Source of the DNA: Terrimesophilobacter sp044508495
GTDB taxonomy: Bacteria; Actinomycetota; Actinomycetes; Actinomycetales; Microbacteriaceae
Direction: 5' to 3'
Assembly (NCBI GenBank): GCA_044508495.1
Contig: JBIQHP010000001.1
Location: forward strand, 1 to 64,000
Length of the DNA: 64,000 nt
Shown here in pieces: positions 44,123-53,770 of the stretch; positions within the stretch are counted from its first letter, which is position 1, and each line of letters begins with the position of its first letter. Both the position numbers and the translations under genes were made by a program. Under the pieces are notes generated by a model. The model had not been told where the DNA came from, did no database searches, and saw only the letters and a list, made by a program, of their open reading frames with translations.

Positions 44123-46669
44123 GTGGCACACCAGCATGCCGATGACGCATCCGGATACGACGTCGCCCGCATCCAGGCGAAGTGGCAGGCGGTCTGGGAC
44201 GAGCTCAAGCCCTTCAGCACGAGCGATCCGGAGGACACCCGGCCGCGCAAGTACGTCCTCGACATGTTCCCCTACCCCTCCGGTGATCTCCACATGGGGC
44301 ACGCCGAGGCCTACGCGCTCGGCGACATCATCGCGCGGTACTGGCGCCAGCAGGGCTTCAACGTCCTGCACCCGATCGGCTGGGACTCTTTCGGCCTGCC
44401 CGCGGAGAACGCGGCGATCAAGCGCGGGGCCGACCCGGTCAAGTGGACCTACGAGAACATCGAGCAGCAGAAGCGCTCGATGAAGCTGTACGCGCCGTCC
44501 TTCGACTGGGATCGCGTGCTGCACACGAGCGACCCGGGGTTCTACAAGTGGAACCAGTGGCTGTTCCTCAAGATGTACGAGAAGGGCATCGCCTACCGCA
44601 AGGACTCCTGGGTGAACTGGTGCCCGAAGGACCAGACGGTGCTCGCGAACGAGCAGGTCGTCGACGGGCGCTGCGAGCGCTGCGGCACGGTCGCCGTCAA
44701 GAAGAAGCTCACCCAGTGGTACCTCAAGATCACCGACTACGCCGACCGCCTGCTCGACGACCTCAACCAGCTCGAGGGGTCCTGGCCGTCCAAGGTCATC
44801 GCGATGCAGCGCAACTGGATCGGCCGCTCGGTGGGCGCCGACGTCGACTTCGCGATCGAGGGCCGCGACGAGCCTCTCACGGTCTTCACGACGCGGCCGG
44901 ACACGCTCCACGGGGCGACCTTCATGGTCGTCGCCCCCGATTCCGACCTCGCGGCGGAGCTCGTCGCAGGGTCGACCCCGGAGGTGCAGGCGGCGTTCGC
45001 CGATTACCTCACCGAGGTGCAGAAGAACACCGAGATCGAACGGCAGGATGCGGGCCGGGAGAAGACCGGCGTCTTCCTGGAGCGCTGGGCCGTCAATCCG
45101 GTCAACGGGGAGCGCGTGCCGATCTGGTCCGCGGACTACGTGCTCGCCGACTACGGGCACGGGGCGATCATGGCGGTGCCCGCCCACGACCAGCGCGACC
45201 TCGACTTCGCGCGGAAGTTCGGCCTGCCGGTGCGCGTGGTCGTCGACACGAACGCGCCCATCACCGGGGCCATCCCGGTCATCGCCGACGGCGCCGTGCC
45301 CGAGGAGCTGCCGCCGCTCGACCCCGCAGGCACGGGCGTCGCCCTCCACGGCGACGGGCGGATGATCAACTCCGGCCCGCTCGACGGCCTCAGCAAGGCG
45401 AACGCCATCTCGCGCATGATCGAGTTGCTCGAGGCCGAGGGCACGGGGCGCGCCGCGACGAACTTCCGGCTGCGCGACTGGCTCATCTCGCGCCAGCGCT
45501 TCTGGGGCACGCCCATCCCGATCGTCTACGCCGAGGACGGCGAGATCGTTCCGCTCCCCGAGGACCAGTTGCCGCTCGTGCTGCCCTCGACCGAGGGGCT
45601 CGACCTCGCGCCCAAGGGCACCTCGCCGCTCGGCGGCGCCGAGGAGTGGATGACGGTCGCGAATCCAATCGACGGCACCCCGGCGCGCCGCGACCCCGAC
45701 ACGATGGACACCTTCGTCGACAGCTCGTGGTACTTCCTGAGGTACCTGAACCCGAACGACGACACCCAGGCGTTCGACCCGGCGGAGGCGGAGAAGTGGG
45801 CGCCCGTCGACCAGTACGTCGGCGGGGTGACTCACGCCATCCTGCACCTGCTGTACGCGAGGTTCATCACCAAGGTGCTCTTCGACATGGGCTACATCAC
45901 CTTCACCGAGCCCTTCAGCGCCCTGCTCAACCAGGGCATGGTGCTCATGGACGGCTCGGCGATGAGCAAGAGCAAGGGTAACCTCGTGCGCCTGAGCGAC
46001 CAGCTCGAGGAGCACGGCGTCGACGCGGTGCGCCTCACGATGGCCTTCGCCGGCCCGCCCGAGGACGACATCGACTGGGCGGATGTCGCCCCGCACGCCT
46101 CGGCGAAGTTCCTCGCGCGCGCCTGGCGGCTCGCCCAGGACGTCACGAGCGCTCCGGACGTGGACTGGAAGACGGGAGACGTCGCCCTTCGCCGGGTGAC
46201 CCACGGCTTCCTCGCGGACGCCCCCGGGCTCGTCGAGGCCTTCAAGTTCAACGTCGTCGTCGCCCGGATCATGGAGCTCGTCAACGCGACCCGCAAGGCG
46301 ATCGACACCGGTGTGGGCGGAGCGGACGCCGCGGTGCGCGAGGCGACCGAGACGGTCGCGCTGGGATTGAGCCTCTTCGCGCCCTACACGGCCGAGGAGA
46401 TGTGGGAGGCGCTCGGCTACCCGCCCACCATCGCGCTCTACGGCTGGCGGAAGGCGGACCCGGCGCTCCTCGTCTCGGAGTCGGTGACCTGCGTCGTGCA
46501 GGTCGACGGGAAGGTGCGCGATCGTCTCACGGTGGACCCGAGGATCGCACCCGACGAGGTGGAGCGGCTCGCCCGCGACCTCGCCTCGGTCAAGCGCACC
46601 GTCGGCGACCGCGAGATCGCGACCGTCGTCGTGCGGGCGCCGCGCCTCGTCAACGTCGTCACGCGCTGA
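44123..46669 (+). CDS. leuS: Leucyl-tRNA synthetase
   Basis: The protein has 848 residues from the GTG at 44123 (AGAGAGA upstream); an ATG at 44081 is in frame but weaker. Class I motifs: HIGH as PSGDLHMGH (52-60) and KMSKS as AMSKSKGN (Met614). The editing (CP1) domain has TTRPDTLHGATFMVVAP and the DYGHGAIMAVPAHDQRD block. The C-terminal ~60 residues form the tRNA-binding domain. Complete and of normal length. Confidence 0.97.
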   Translation: MAHQHADDASGYDVARIQAKWQAVWDELKPFSTSDPEDTRPRKYVLDMFPYPSGDLHMGHAEAYALGDIIARYWRQQGFNVLHPIGWDSFGLPAENAAIKRGADPVKWTYENIEQQKRSMKLYAPSFDWDRVLHTSDPGFYKWNQWLFLKMYEKGIAYRKDSWVNWCPKDQTVLANEQVVDGRCERCGTVAVKKKLTQWYLKITDYADRLLDDLNQLEGSWPSKVIAMQRNWIGRSVGADVDFAIEGRDEPLTVFTTRPDTLHGATFMVVAPDSDLAAELVAGSTPEVQAAFADYLTEVQKNTEIERQDAGREKTGVFLERWAVNPVNGERVPIWSADYVLADYGHGAIMAVPAHDQRDLDFARKFGLPVRVVVDTNAPITGAIPVIADGAVPEELPPLDPAGTGVALHGDGRMINSGPLDGLSKANAISRMIELLEAEGTGRAATNFRLRDWLISRQRFWGTPIPIVYAEDGEIVPLPEDQLPLVLPSTEGLDLAPKGTSPLGGAEEWMTVANPIDGTPARRDPDTMDTFVDSSWYFLRYLNPNDDTQAFDPAEAEKWAPVDQYVGGVTHAILHLLYARFITKVLFDMGYITFTEPFSALLNQGMVLMDGSAMSKSKGNLVRLSDQLEEHGVDAVRLTMAFAGPPEDDIDWADVAPHASAKFLARAWRLAQDVTSAPDVDWKTGDVALRRVTHGFLADAPGLVEAFKFNVVVARIMELVNATRKAIDTGVGGADAAVREATETVALGLSLFAPYTAEEMWEALGYPPTIALYGWRKADPALLVSESVTCVVQVDGKVRDRLTVDPRIAPDEVERLARDLASVKRTVGDREIATVVVRAPRLVNVVTR

Positions 46670-46777
46670 GCGGCCGCTCCCGTGCTCCGCTCCTCCACAG
46701 GGTTAGCGGAGCCGGGGACCGCGCGATGCCGGGCGTTCGGGCACCGGAGGAGAGGCACGCCCGGCTAGCCTCGGCGC

Positions 46778-47395
46778 ATGCCGCCGGCCGACCCTCTCGC
46801 TGCCTCGCGCACCAGCCGGTTCCGGGTAGGACTCGGGGCCGCAGTCGTGCTGCTCCTCGTGGGCCTGGGGATCGCGGTGCTCGTGACGGGGCTCAGCGCG
46901 AACGCGGGGACCACCACGGTCGTCCCCGCCCCGTCCCCCGGCCCCGTGGTTCCGACGACGGACGCCGGCGGCGGCGTCGCGATCTACGTGCACATCCTCG
47001 GGGCGGTCAACCGGCCGGGGCTCTACGCCCTCCGTGACGGCGACCGGGCGATCGACGCCGTCGCGGCGGCGGGTGGTTACGCCGGGGACGCCGACCGGCG
47101 GCAGCTCAACCTCGCGCGGTTCCTGAGCGATGGGGAGCAGATCTACGTGCCGCGCGAGGGCGAGGTTCCTGCGCCGCCGGGGGCGGCATCCGGTGTCGCC
47201 GGGGGCAAGGTCGACCTCAACACGGCGGATGCCGCGACGCTCGAGACGCTTCCGCGGGTCGGGCCGGCGCTCGCCGCGCGCATCCTCGCCTGGCGGGAGG
47301 CGAACGGCCGGTTCACCTCGGTCGAGGATCTTCTCGGGGTCTCCGGAATCGGCGAGAAGACCTTTGCGGGGCTCAGGGACCTCGTCACGATATGA
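46778..47395 (+). CDS. comEA: ComEA-type DNA-binding competence protein
   Basis: The protein has 205 residues. There is one N-terminal membrane anchor (residues 17-42), a linker, an SLBB domain starting IYVHILGAVNRPGLYAL, and a C-terminal helix-hairpin-helix domain, KVDLNTADAATLETLPRVGPALAARI. It binds DNA outside the membrane and passes it to ComEC, whose ATG overlaps this stop by four bases. Confidence 0.93.
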   Translation: MPPADPLAASRTSRFRVGLGAAVVLLLVGLGIAVLVTGLSANAGTTTVVPAPSPGPVVPTTDAGGGVAIYVHILGAVNRPGLYALRDGDRAIDAVAAAGGYAGDADRRQLNLARFLSDGEQIYVPREGEVPAPPGAASGVAGGKVDLNTADAATLETLPRVGPALAARILAWREANGRFTSVEDLLGVSGIGEKTFAGLRDLVTI

Positions 47396-49794
47396 GCCTC
47401 GCGCCGGCGGATGCAGGCCACGCACTCAGGGCGGATGCCCGGCTCGCGATTCCCGCCGTCGTGGGCTGGGTGCTCCTCGGCATCGTCATCGGCATCCCGG
47501 AGGCTCTCCTCCCCGTCGCGGTCGCGCTATGGACGATCGCCGCACTCTGCTGCGCCGCGGCGCTCGGGTCGCGGCGGGGTCGCCACACCCTCGCGGCCAT
47601 GACGGTCGTGGCCGCCCTCGGCGCCCTGCTCCTGACGAGCGCGGCGGTGCATTCCTCGACGCGGAGGCCGGCCGCCCTGCTCGACGCCGCCGAGCACGGG
47701 AGGCACCTCAGTATCGTCGCGGTGCTCGACGCCATGGTCGGGGCCGCCGGGCGGGATGAGCCCGCACCCGGTGCTCGATCCGGCCCGTTTCCGGTCACCA
47801 TCACGGCCGCCGTCATCGGGCCCGCCCGCGTCGAGGGCATCCGCGTCCCCGCCCTGCTGTTCGGGACGGTGCCGGCGGGCGGGATCGGTACGGTGATCGA
47901 GGCATCCGGCACCCTGACCGAGGCCGAGCCGGGGGAGCGAGTCGCCTTCCTCGTGTTCGCGAGGGGCGGCGTCGACATCGTGGGCGCCGCCCCGTGGTTC
48001 CTCGACTGGGCGAACGCCGTGCGCTCCGCGTTCCTCGCGGCGTCGAGCGCGCTTCCCGGCGACGGCGGGGCACTCCTGCCCGGGCTCGCGATCGGCGACA
48101 CGAGTCGCGTCGGCGAGGGGCTCGACGCCGCGATGAAGGCGACCTCGCTCAGCCACCTCACCGCGGTCTCCGGTGCGAACTGCGCGGTCGTCGTCGGGCT
48201 CGTCATGCTCGGCGGCGCGGGTGCCGGCCTCTCCCGTCGCGCGCGTATCGCCGCTTCGCTCACCGTGCTCACGGCATTCGTCGTGCTCGTCACACCGGAG
48301 GCGAGCGTGCTGCGCGCAGCGGTCATGGTGGGGCTCGTGCTCGGCGCCCTCGTTGTCGGGCGACCGGCGAGGGGGTTGCCCGTGCTCTCGCTCGCGGTCG
48401 TCGTCCTGCTCGTCGTCGATCCGTGGCTCGCGAGGGAGTACGGCTTCATCCTCTCGGTCCTCGCGACCGGTCGGCTTCTCGTGCTCGCCGGGCCGCTCGC
48501 GACGCTTCTCGCCCGCCGGCTGCCGGCCTGGCTCGCCGTGCTCGTGTCGGTCCCGCTCGCTGCGCAGCTCGCCTGTCAGCCGGTCCTCATCCTGCTCAAC
48601 CCGGCGGTGCCGGTCTACGGCGTCGTCGCGAACCTCCTGAGCGAGCCGGCGGCGCCGGTCGCGACGGTGCTCGGCCTCGCGGCCTGCGCCGTGCTCCCAT
48701 TCCTCGAGCCGCTCGGGAGGGCCCTTGCGGCCATCGCCTGGCTTCCCTCCTCGTGGATCGCCGCCGTGGCGCGCTTCTTCTCCGAACTGCCGGGCGCGCA
48801 GGCGCCCTGGCTCCCCGGGGCGGCGGGCGCCGTCCTGCTCGCCGCCGTGACCGCGCTCGGGCTCGTCGCCGCCCTGCACCGTCGCGGGCGCCTGACCCGG
48901 ATGCTCGCCTCGCTTCTCGTCGCATCGCTCGTGGCCTATGTCGCGTCGCTGCTCGGCCTCGGGATCGGCCGGCGGATGTCGTTGCCGCCCGACTGGCAGA
49001 TCGCGGCCTGCGACGTCGGGCAGGGCGACGCCGTGCTCGTTCGCAGCGCCGGGGAGGTCGCCCTCGTCGACACCGGTCCCGACCCGGCACTGCTCGCCGG
49101 ATGCCTCGACGAGCTCGGGATCGGGCGCATCCAGCTGCTCGTGCTCAGCCACTACGACCAGGATCACGTGGGCGGCACTTCGGCCGTGCTGGGGATCGTG
49201 GACCGTGCGATCGTCGGGCCGGTCTCGGACGCGAGCGACACCGCCCTGCGCACGGCGCTCTCCGGCGCCGGGGCGCGGGTCGACGAGGTGGCCCGCGGCG
49301 CGGCCGGAACGCTCGGCGACCTGCGATGGGAGGCGCTCTGGCCGCCGGCCCGGCTCGCGGGCATCGAGCCGGGCAATGCCGCGAGCGTGACGGTGCGGTT
49401 CGAGGGCGCCGGCCGGTTCGAGGGCGCAGGCCGGTGCGAGCCCGCGTGCCTGAGCGCGCTCTTCCTCGGCGACCTCGGCGAGGAGGCGCAGTCGCGGATG
49501 CTCGGTCTCGCGAAGCCTGGGCCGGTCGACGTCGTCAAGGTCGCGCACCACGGCTCCGCGGACCAGAGCGAACGGCTCTACGCACGGCTGGCGGCACGGG
49601 TCGGGATCGTGAGCGCCGGCGCGGGGAACCGCTACGGGCATCCGACGGGCCGGCTGCTCGGAATCCTGGGGTCGGTGGGAACGACGATCGCCAGAACCGA
49701 CCTGGAGGGCCTGCTCCTCGTCTCGTCCGGCGAGGGCGGCACGGTGCGCCTGTGGACCGAGCGCGAGCCCGTCCGTGACGTCGGCGCGCATTAG
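47392..49794 (+). CDS. comEC: ComEC/Rec2-family DNA uptake channel
   Basis: The protein has 800 residues. A hydrophobic N-terminus is followed by the competence domain (LLPGLAIGDTSRVGEGLDAAM, LSHLTAVSGANCAVVVGLVML) with about ten helices. The C-terminal metallo-beta-lactamase-like domain has LVLSHYDQDHVGGTSAV. It is predicted to move single-stranded DNA into the cell. At 49396-49431 an 18-base unit is duplicated in tandem, giving RFEGAGRFEGAG in the last domain. Confidence 0.92.
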   Translation: MSLAPADAGHALRADARLAIPAVVGWVLLGIVIGIPEALLPVAVALWTIAALCCAAALGSRRGRHTLAAMTVVAALGALLLTSAAVHSSTRRPAALLDAAEHGRHLSIVAVLDAMVGAAGRDEPAPGARSGPFPVTITAAVIGPARVEGIRVPALLFGTVPAGGIGTVIEASGTLTEAEPGERVAFLVFARGGVDIVGAAPWFLDWANAVRSAFLAASSALPGDGGALLPGLAIGDTSRVGEGLDAAMKATSLSHLTAVSGANCAVVVGLVMLGGAGAGLSRRARIAASLTVLTAFVVLVTPEASVLRAAVMVGLVLGALVVGRPARGLPVLSLAVVVLLVVDPWLAREYGFILSVLATGRLLVLAGPLATLLARRLPAWLAVLVSVPLAAQLACQPVLILLNPAVPVYGVVANLLSEPAAPVATVLGLAACAVLPFLEPLGRALAAIAWLPSSWIAAVARFFSELPGAQAPWLPGAAGAVLLAAVTALGLVAALHRRGRLTRMLASLLVASLVAYVASLLGLGIGRRMSLPPDWQIAACDVGQGDAVLVRSAGEVALVDTGPDPALLAGCLDELGIGRIQLLVLSHYDQDHVGGTSAVLGIVDRAIVGPVSDASDTALRTALSGAGARVDEVARGAAGTLGDLRWEALWPPARLAGIEPGNAASVTVRFEGAGRFEGAGRCEPACLSALFLGDLGEEAQSRMLGLAKPGPVDVVKVAHHGSADQSERLYARLAARVGIVSAGAGNRYGHPTGRLLGILGSVGTTIARTDLEGLLLVSSGEGGTVRLWTEREPVRDVGAH

Positions 49795-49802
49795 GCTGGG
49801 CC

Positions 49803-49863
49803 CACGAGGCCACAGCACGAGGCCACAGCACGAGGCCACAGCACGAGGCCACAGCACGAGGCC
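49803..49863 (+). repeat. Tandem repeat of a 13-bp unit, 4.7 copies
   Basis: The unit CACGAGGCCACAG is repeated four times perfectly (49803-49854) and then partially (49855-49863). It fills the space between the comEC stop and holA. The number of copies is likely to vary between strains. No dyad or spacer structure suggests a CRISPR array. Confidence 0.95.
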
Positions 49864-49889
49864 CGAGGTGCGACACAGGGAGGTTGCGG

Positions 49890-50897
49890 ATGGCGGCAGG
49901 CAGCGCCGAGCGCATCCCGCAACTCGCCTGGGACAAGGTGCGCCCGGCCCCGGTCGTGCTCGTCTCCGGCACCGAGGAGTTCCTCGCCGAGCGGGCGATC
50001 GGTCTCCTGCGCGACATCCTGCGCGCCGAGGATGCCAGCCTCGAGGTGAGCGACATCGCCGCCGATGCCTATGCGCCGGGGGAGCTGGCGACCCTCGCGA
50101 GTCCGTCCCTTTTCGGCGAGCCGCGACTCGTGCGGGCGAGCGGCGTCGAGAAGTGCACGGACGCCTTCATCGCCGAGGTGCTCTCCTATCTCGAGTCCCC
50201 GGCGAGCGACTGCTATCTCGTGCTCCGGCACGCGGGGGGCGTTCGCGGCAAGAAGCTCCTCGACGCCCTGCGCGGCGGGCTCGGCGGCGGGATCGAGATC
50301 GCCTGTGCCGAGCTCAAGAAGGAGTCCGACAAGCTCGACTTCGTCGGGGCCGAGTTCCGGACGGCCGGGCGGCGCATCAGCGCGGGCGCCGTGCGGGCGC
50401 TCGTCGTCGCATTCTCCGAGGATCTCGCCGAGCTCGCGGCGGCTTGCCGGCAGCTGCTCGCCGACGCGGGGGAGGAGATCACCGAGGCGACGGTCGAGCG
50501 GTACTACTCCGGCCGGGTCGAGACGAACGCGTTCCGGGTCGCCGATACGGCGATCGCCGGGCGGCACGGCGAGGCGCTCGTACTGCTGCGCCACGCCCTC
50601 GCCTCGGGCGCCGATCCGGTCCCCATCGTCGCGGCCTTCGCGAGCAAGCTGCGCACGATGGCGAAGGTGGCCGGTGCCCGCGGCAGCTCTGGCCAGCTCG
50701 CGCAGCAGTTCGGCCTCGCGCCGTGGCAGGTCGATCGCGCGAAGCGCGACCTCCAGGGCTGGACCGAGGAGGGTCTCGCCCGCGGCATCCAGCTGCTCGC
50801 CGAGACGGATGCCCAGGTCAAGGGCGGCGGGCGCGACCCGGTCTTCGCGCTCGAGCGCATGGTCAACGTCGTGAGCGCACGAGGCGTGCAGCCCTGA
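49890..50897 (+). CDS. holA: DNA polymerase III delta subunit
   Basis: The protein has 335 residues from the ATG at 49890 with GGGAGG at 49877-49882; a TTG two codons upstream is less likely. Clamp-loader fold: PVVLVSGTEEFLAERAIGLL near residue 20 and the C-terminal ADTAIAGRHGEALVLLRHALASGADPVPIVAAFASKLR block are diagnostic of HolA. It opens the sliding clamp during replication. It converges on rpsT across a shared terminator. Confidence 0.93.
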   Translation: MAAGSAERIPQLAWDKVRPAPVVLVSGTEEFLAERAIGLLRDILRAEDASLEVSDIAADAYAPGELATLASPSLFGEPRLVRASGVEKCTDAFIAEVLSYLESPASDCYLVLRHAGGVRGKKLLDALRGGLGGGIEIACAELKKESDKLDFVGAEFRTAGRRISAGAVRALVVAFSEDLAELAAACRQLLADAGEEITEATVERYYSGRVETNAFRVADTAIAGRHGEALVLLRHALASGADPVPIVAAFASKLRTMAKVAGARGSSGQLAQQFGLAPWQVDRAKRDLQGWTEEGLARGIQLLAETDAQVKGGGRDPVFALERMVNVVSARGVQP

Positions 50898-50904
50898 GAG
50901 ATGA

Positions 50905-50937
50905 AGAACACCCCGGTCGTCACGACCGGGGCGTTCT
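50905..50937. terminator. Bidirectional terminator hairpin between holA and rpsT
   Basis: AGAAC-A-CCCCGGTCGT pairs with ACGACCGGGG-C-GTTCT around a minimal loop, making a long GC-rich stem with a single A-C mismatch. It sits 8 bases after the holA stop and 17 bases after the rpsT stop, so it can serve both convergent genes. No U-run is obvious, as is common in actinobacteria. Confidence 0.85.
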
Positions 50938-50954
50938 CGACGGTATGGGACCGG

Positions 50955-51215
50955 CTACAGCGCGGCGACCTGCTTCGCGATCGACGACTTGCGGTTCGCG
51001 GCTTGGTTCTTGTGGATGACGCCCTTGCTCGCGGCCTTGTCGAGCTTGCGGGTCGCTACGACGAGCGACGCGGTCGCGGCCTTCTTGTCGCCGGCGACGA
51101 TGGCCTCGCGGGTCGCGCGGATCGCAGTCTTGACCTCGCTCTTGACGGCCTTGTTGCGCTCGGTCGCCTTGCGGTTGGTGCCGATGCGCTTGATCTGCGA
51201 CTTGATGTTTGCCAC
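50955..51215 (-). CDS. rpsT: 30S ribosomal protein S20
   Basis: The protein has 86 residues from the GTG at 51215 (GAGAAGG upstream). NIKSQIKRIGTNRKATERN at the start, AIRATREAIVAGDKKAA in the middle and GVIHKNQAANRKSSIAKQ near the end are typical S20 sequences. It is a small basic primary 16S rRNA-binding protein. In related genomes lepA normally follows on the opposite strand; here a foreign-looking cassette is inserted between them. Confidence 0.97.
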   Translation of the reverse strand: MANIKSQIKRIGTNRKATERNKAVKSEVKTAIRATREAIVAGDKKAATASLVVATRKLDKAASKGVIHKNQAANRKSSIAKQVAAL

Positions 51216-51488
51216 GTGGGTAACCTTCTCGTTGTTCGGACAGCCTGGTTGCTCGTACAGTCAGGGGGGAGCAGCGGTCAGCGCCCGGTCGGGGCTGAGC
51301 GGCTGCGAATCGCGCCGCGATCCTCAATCACACGGACCTTGCGCGCAAGCCAAGAGGTAACGATACCAGCCCGAGGTCGCATCCGGCAATCGAGCGGTGG
51401 CTCATCGGAGACCTCCGCTTCTGCGTGGTTCGACCTGCGCCAGTGGCGGGGGTTGCGCCCGTCTCTCCCGAGCCGCCGCCGCGGGACA
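51216..51488. other. Intergenic stretch upstream of rpsT
   Basis: The 273 bases between the rpsT start and the aminotransferase stop hold the minus-strand rpsT promoter and leader. I see no convincing gene, RNA structure or insertion-sequence end. Short open frames here have no protein-like composition. Confidence 0.5.
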
Positions 51489-52478
51489 TCACCCGATGCC
51501 GTCAAGAAGCTCGAGGGTGGCGTGGCTCACGTCAAGCCGCGTCACGCTCAGCTCCGGATAGTTCTTGACGACACCTCGAGCTGCGGCCTCCCGCAGAAAG
51601 TCTTCAGCAAGTTCACCTGACCGGATCGATACGAAGGTCGTGCCGTCTGCGTAGGCGATGGGTATTCCCACTCGATGTGCCGCGCTGACGATCTCGTCAT
51701 GCAGCGCACGCTGCCGCGACACGTACGCTTCCAGCTCGGATGCGCTCCCTGGGTCGAGAATCGCGTCGAGAGCAATCGCATGCAGCAGATTCCAGGGAAA
51801 GCGGTCTGAAGGCGACAGCTCGAGAGGCTTCTGGGCTGCACTGACGATGCCACCCAGCCTTACTCCGGCCATTCCGAGCGACTTGGAGAAACTGAACACC
51901 ACGCTTGCCCCGTGGTCGAGCGCGTCACGCGCCACGGGCGCGAAATCCTTGCCGAGCGGGTTCAGGTAGGTCAGATCTACGACGACAGAGCCGGCCGTCT
52001 CCGTGAGCGAGCCGAGCGAATGAAGCTGATCGACGTTGCCGATCGGATTACCCGGCCAGCAGAGATAGACGAGTGACCGATCAGCCGGCTCATCGTCGCC
52101 CAAGAGAGAGCGGATGTCCTGGGCGGTCGAGTCGGGCGGGTAGGTCTCGCCCCGCGACGATGAGGCCTCGACAGCCCGACGATACCCGGGGTATCCCGAC
52201 TGCGGGTAGAGGATCCTGAGGGGGCGTGAACGCTCGGCGATGCGGCGAATAGCCTCGTCTGCGCCGTGGGTCAGCGTGAGCGTTCCCGGATCGATGTTCA
52301 GCATCCGGGAAAGCACGTCACGGCTCTGCTCGAGGTCGGGATTCACGTACCGGTTCCAGGGCGAGGCCTCCATGAGAGCCAGGATCTTGCGCTTGAGCAC
52401 GTGAGGAAAATCTTCTTCCGGCAGTGCATAGGTCACGCCATTCGGAGGGGAACTGAAGAGCTCGCCGACCGGCCTCAT
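51489..52478 (-). CDS. PLP-dependent class I/II aminotransferase of the peptide cassette
   Basis: The protein has 329 residues and a fold type I aminotransferase architecture like HisC/CobD: LTLTHGADEAIRRI, CWPGNPIGN (142-148), VVVDLTYLNPLG with Asp168, and the Schiff-base Lys199 in VFSFSKSLGMAGVRLGG, with phosphate-binding Arg207. At 329 residues it is slightly short for the family. Its ATG overlaps the exporter stop, so it is the last gene of the cassette. It may modify the 30-residue peptide or a building block; a histidinol-phosphate or aspartate aminotransferase role would not explain the company it keeps. Codon use is less GC-rich than in leuS or lepA. Confidence 0.8.
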   Translation of the reverse strand: MRPVGELFSSPPNGVTYALPEEDFPHVLKRKILALMEASPWNRYVNPDLEQSRDVLSRMLNIDPGTLTLTHGADEAIRRIAERSRPLRILYPQSGYPGYRRAVEASSSRGETYPPDSTAQDIRSLLGDDEPADRSLVYLCWPGNPIGNVDQLHSLGSLTETAGSVVVDLTYLNPLGKDFAPVARDALDHGASVVFSFSKSLGMAGVRLGGIVSAAQKPLELSPSDRFPWNLLHAIALDAILDPGSASELEAYVSRQRALHDEIVSAAHRVGIPIAYADGTTFVSIRSGELAEDFLREAAARGVVKNYPELSVTRLDVSHATLELLDGIG

Positions 52479-53770
52479 GCTGGAACGGTGATCGTCGCTC
52501 GCGACCAGTTCACGAGCATGAATGCGATGGCCGTGGCGAACAGGACCCGTGACCCGAACACCGCCAGCCAGATGACTTCGGCAGTCGCCACATTGATGGA
52601 CGGCAAGACCAGTAGCACCGGAATCGTCACGCAGAAACTGATGATGGCGAGAGCCTTCACGCCGAATGAAGGAGCGGACAGGATCTTGTGCGCCGCGAAT
52701 CCAAAGCCCGTGATGGGCTCAGCGCAGAGCTGCGCGACCATGAGAAGCACGATCAACCAGGGGATCGAGGAGAACGCAGTGGTCGACGCCCTCAGGACGA
52801 CGAAGGAAAGGGCGGTTGCCGCGAGAATCGCGAAGGAGATCAGTGCGAGCACCCGGAAGTTCCTCACGGCATCCTCTCCGAGGGCCTCCCGCTGCCGGAT
52901 GAGCCGCCCTCCGACCAGGCCGTATTGCTTGAGCGGGATGACGAACGAGCGGAGGATTGCGACGACCGTCACGACGATCGCCCCGTCGCGCGCGCTGTTC
53001 TGGGTGGCGACCGTGCCGGCAACCGTGAACACGGTCATGAGGATCAAACCGTCGAGTGCGCCCTTGGTCCGGTCGGGAAACTGCCGAACCGCCAGTAGTG
53101 GCTTCGCCAGGAACTCCCGGATGCCCGACAGGACGAGGCGTGCCCCCAACCCGTGCGACCGATCAAGGAACACCGATCGGTAGAGGAGTGCGAGCAAGTC
53201 GCAGGCGAAGCCGGTCAATCCGACCGTCAGCACCGCATGGAGAGGCGACGCGCCCACGAGGCCGACGGCGAGGGCGGCTCCGAGCTGAATGAGTGTGGCG
53301 CCCACGCTGAGCAGCAGGTTCTCGAGGTCGCGGTTGCGCGCCTGAAAGGTGCCTGACAAGGTCGCCCCGAAGGGCATGATGAGCAGTGAGCCGATCGAGG
53401 TGAACCAGAAGGCGTAGAACAGCGCCGCATCCACGCCGATGATGGGTGGGAGCAGGAGCCCGGCGATCACGGCGAGCACACTGAGAACCACCGCGGCGGC
53501 GGAGCCGACACGGAACTCGCCGACCAGTATCGGACCGCAGTCCGAGACGGGACGGGACACGTGTTTCGCGAGCGCGAATACCGCCGCAACGGTGAAACCC
53601 GCGGTGACGACGAAGGCGATGCCGAAGTACGAGGCGGTCAATCCGACGGTGGCTTGTACTTCGTCGCCGTAGAAGGCCATGAAGATCGCGAGAATCAGCG
53701 CCGGACGCACGCTGGGGATGAACGCGCTGAGCGCTGCGGCTGACCCTCGAGTCAGGAAATCTTTGACCAT
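52475..53770 (-). CDS. MATE-like (MOP superfamily) membrane exporter of the peptide cassette
   Basis: The protein has 431 residues with about twelve evenly spaced helices and few charged loops (LTASYFGIAFVVTAGFTVAAV, SIGSLLIMPFGATLSGTFQARNRD). Architecture and length fit the multidrug/oligosaccharidyl-lipid/polysaccharide flippase superfamily; I cannot place it in a named subfamily. The ATG at 53770 lies 19 bp inside the end of the upstream gene, so translation is coupled. The probable role is export of the cassette product, by analogy with MATE exporters in peptide natural-product clusters such as methanobactin. Confidence 0.75.
   Translation of the reverse strand: MVKDFLTRGSAAALSAFIPSVRPALILAIFMAFYGDEVQATVGLTASYFGIAFVVTAGFTVAAVFALAKHVSRPVSDCGPILVGEFRVGSAAAVVLSVLAVIAGLLLPPIIGVDAALFYAFWFTSIGSLLIMPFGATLSGTFQARNRDLENLLLSVGATLIQLGAALAVGLVGASPLHAVLTVGLTGFACDLLALLYRSVFLDRSHGLGARLVLSGIREFLAKPLLAVRQFPDRTKGALDGLILMTVFTVAGTVATQNSARDGAIVVTVVAILRSFVIPLKQYGLVGGRLIRQREALGEDAVRNFRVLALISFAILAATALSFVVLRASTTAFSSIPWLIVLLMVAQLCAEPITGFGFAAHKILSAPSFGVKALAIISFCVTIPVLLVLPSINVATAEVIWLAVFGSRVLFATAIAFMLVNWSRATITVPA

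Noticed and set aside
49803..49863. CRISPR array
   Set aside because: The repeat is a head-to-tail 13-bp tandem array with no spacers, and no cas genes are present.
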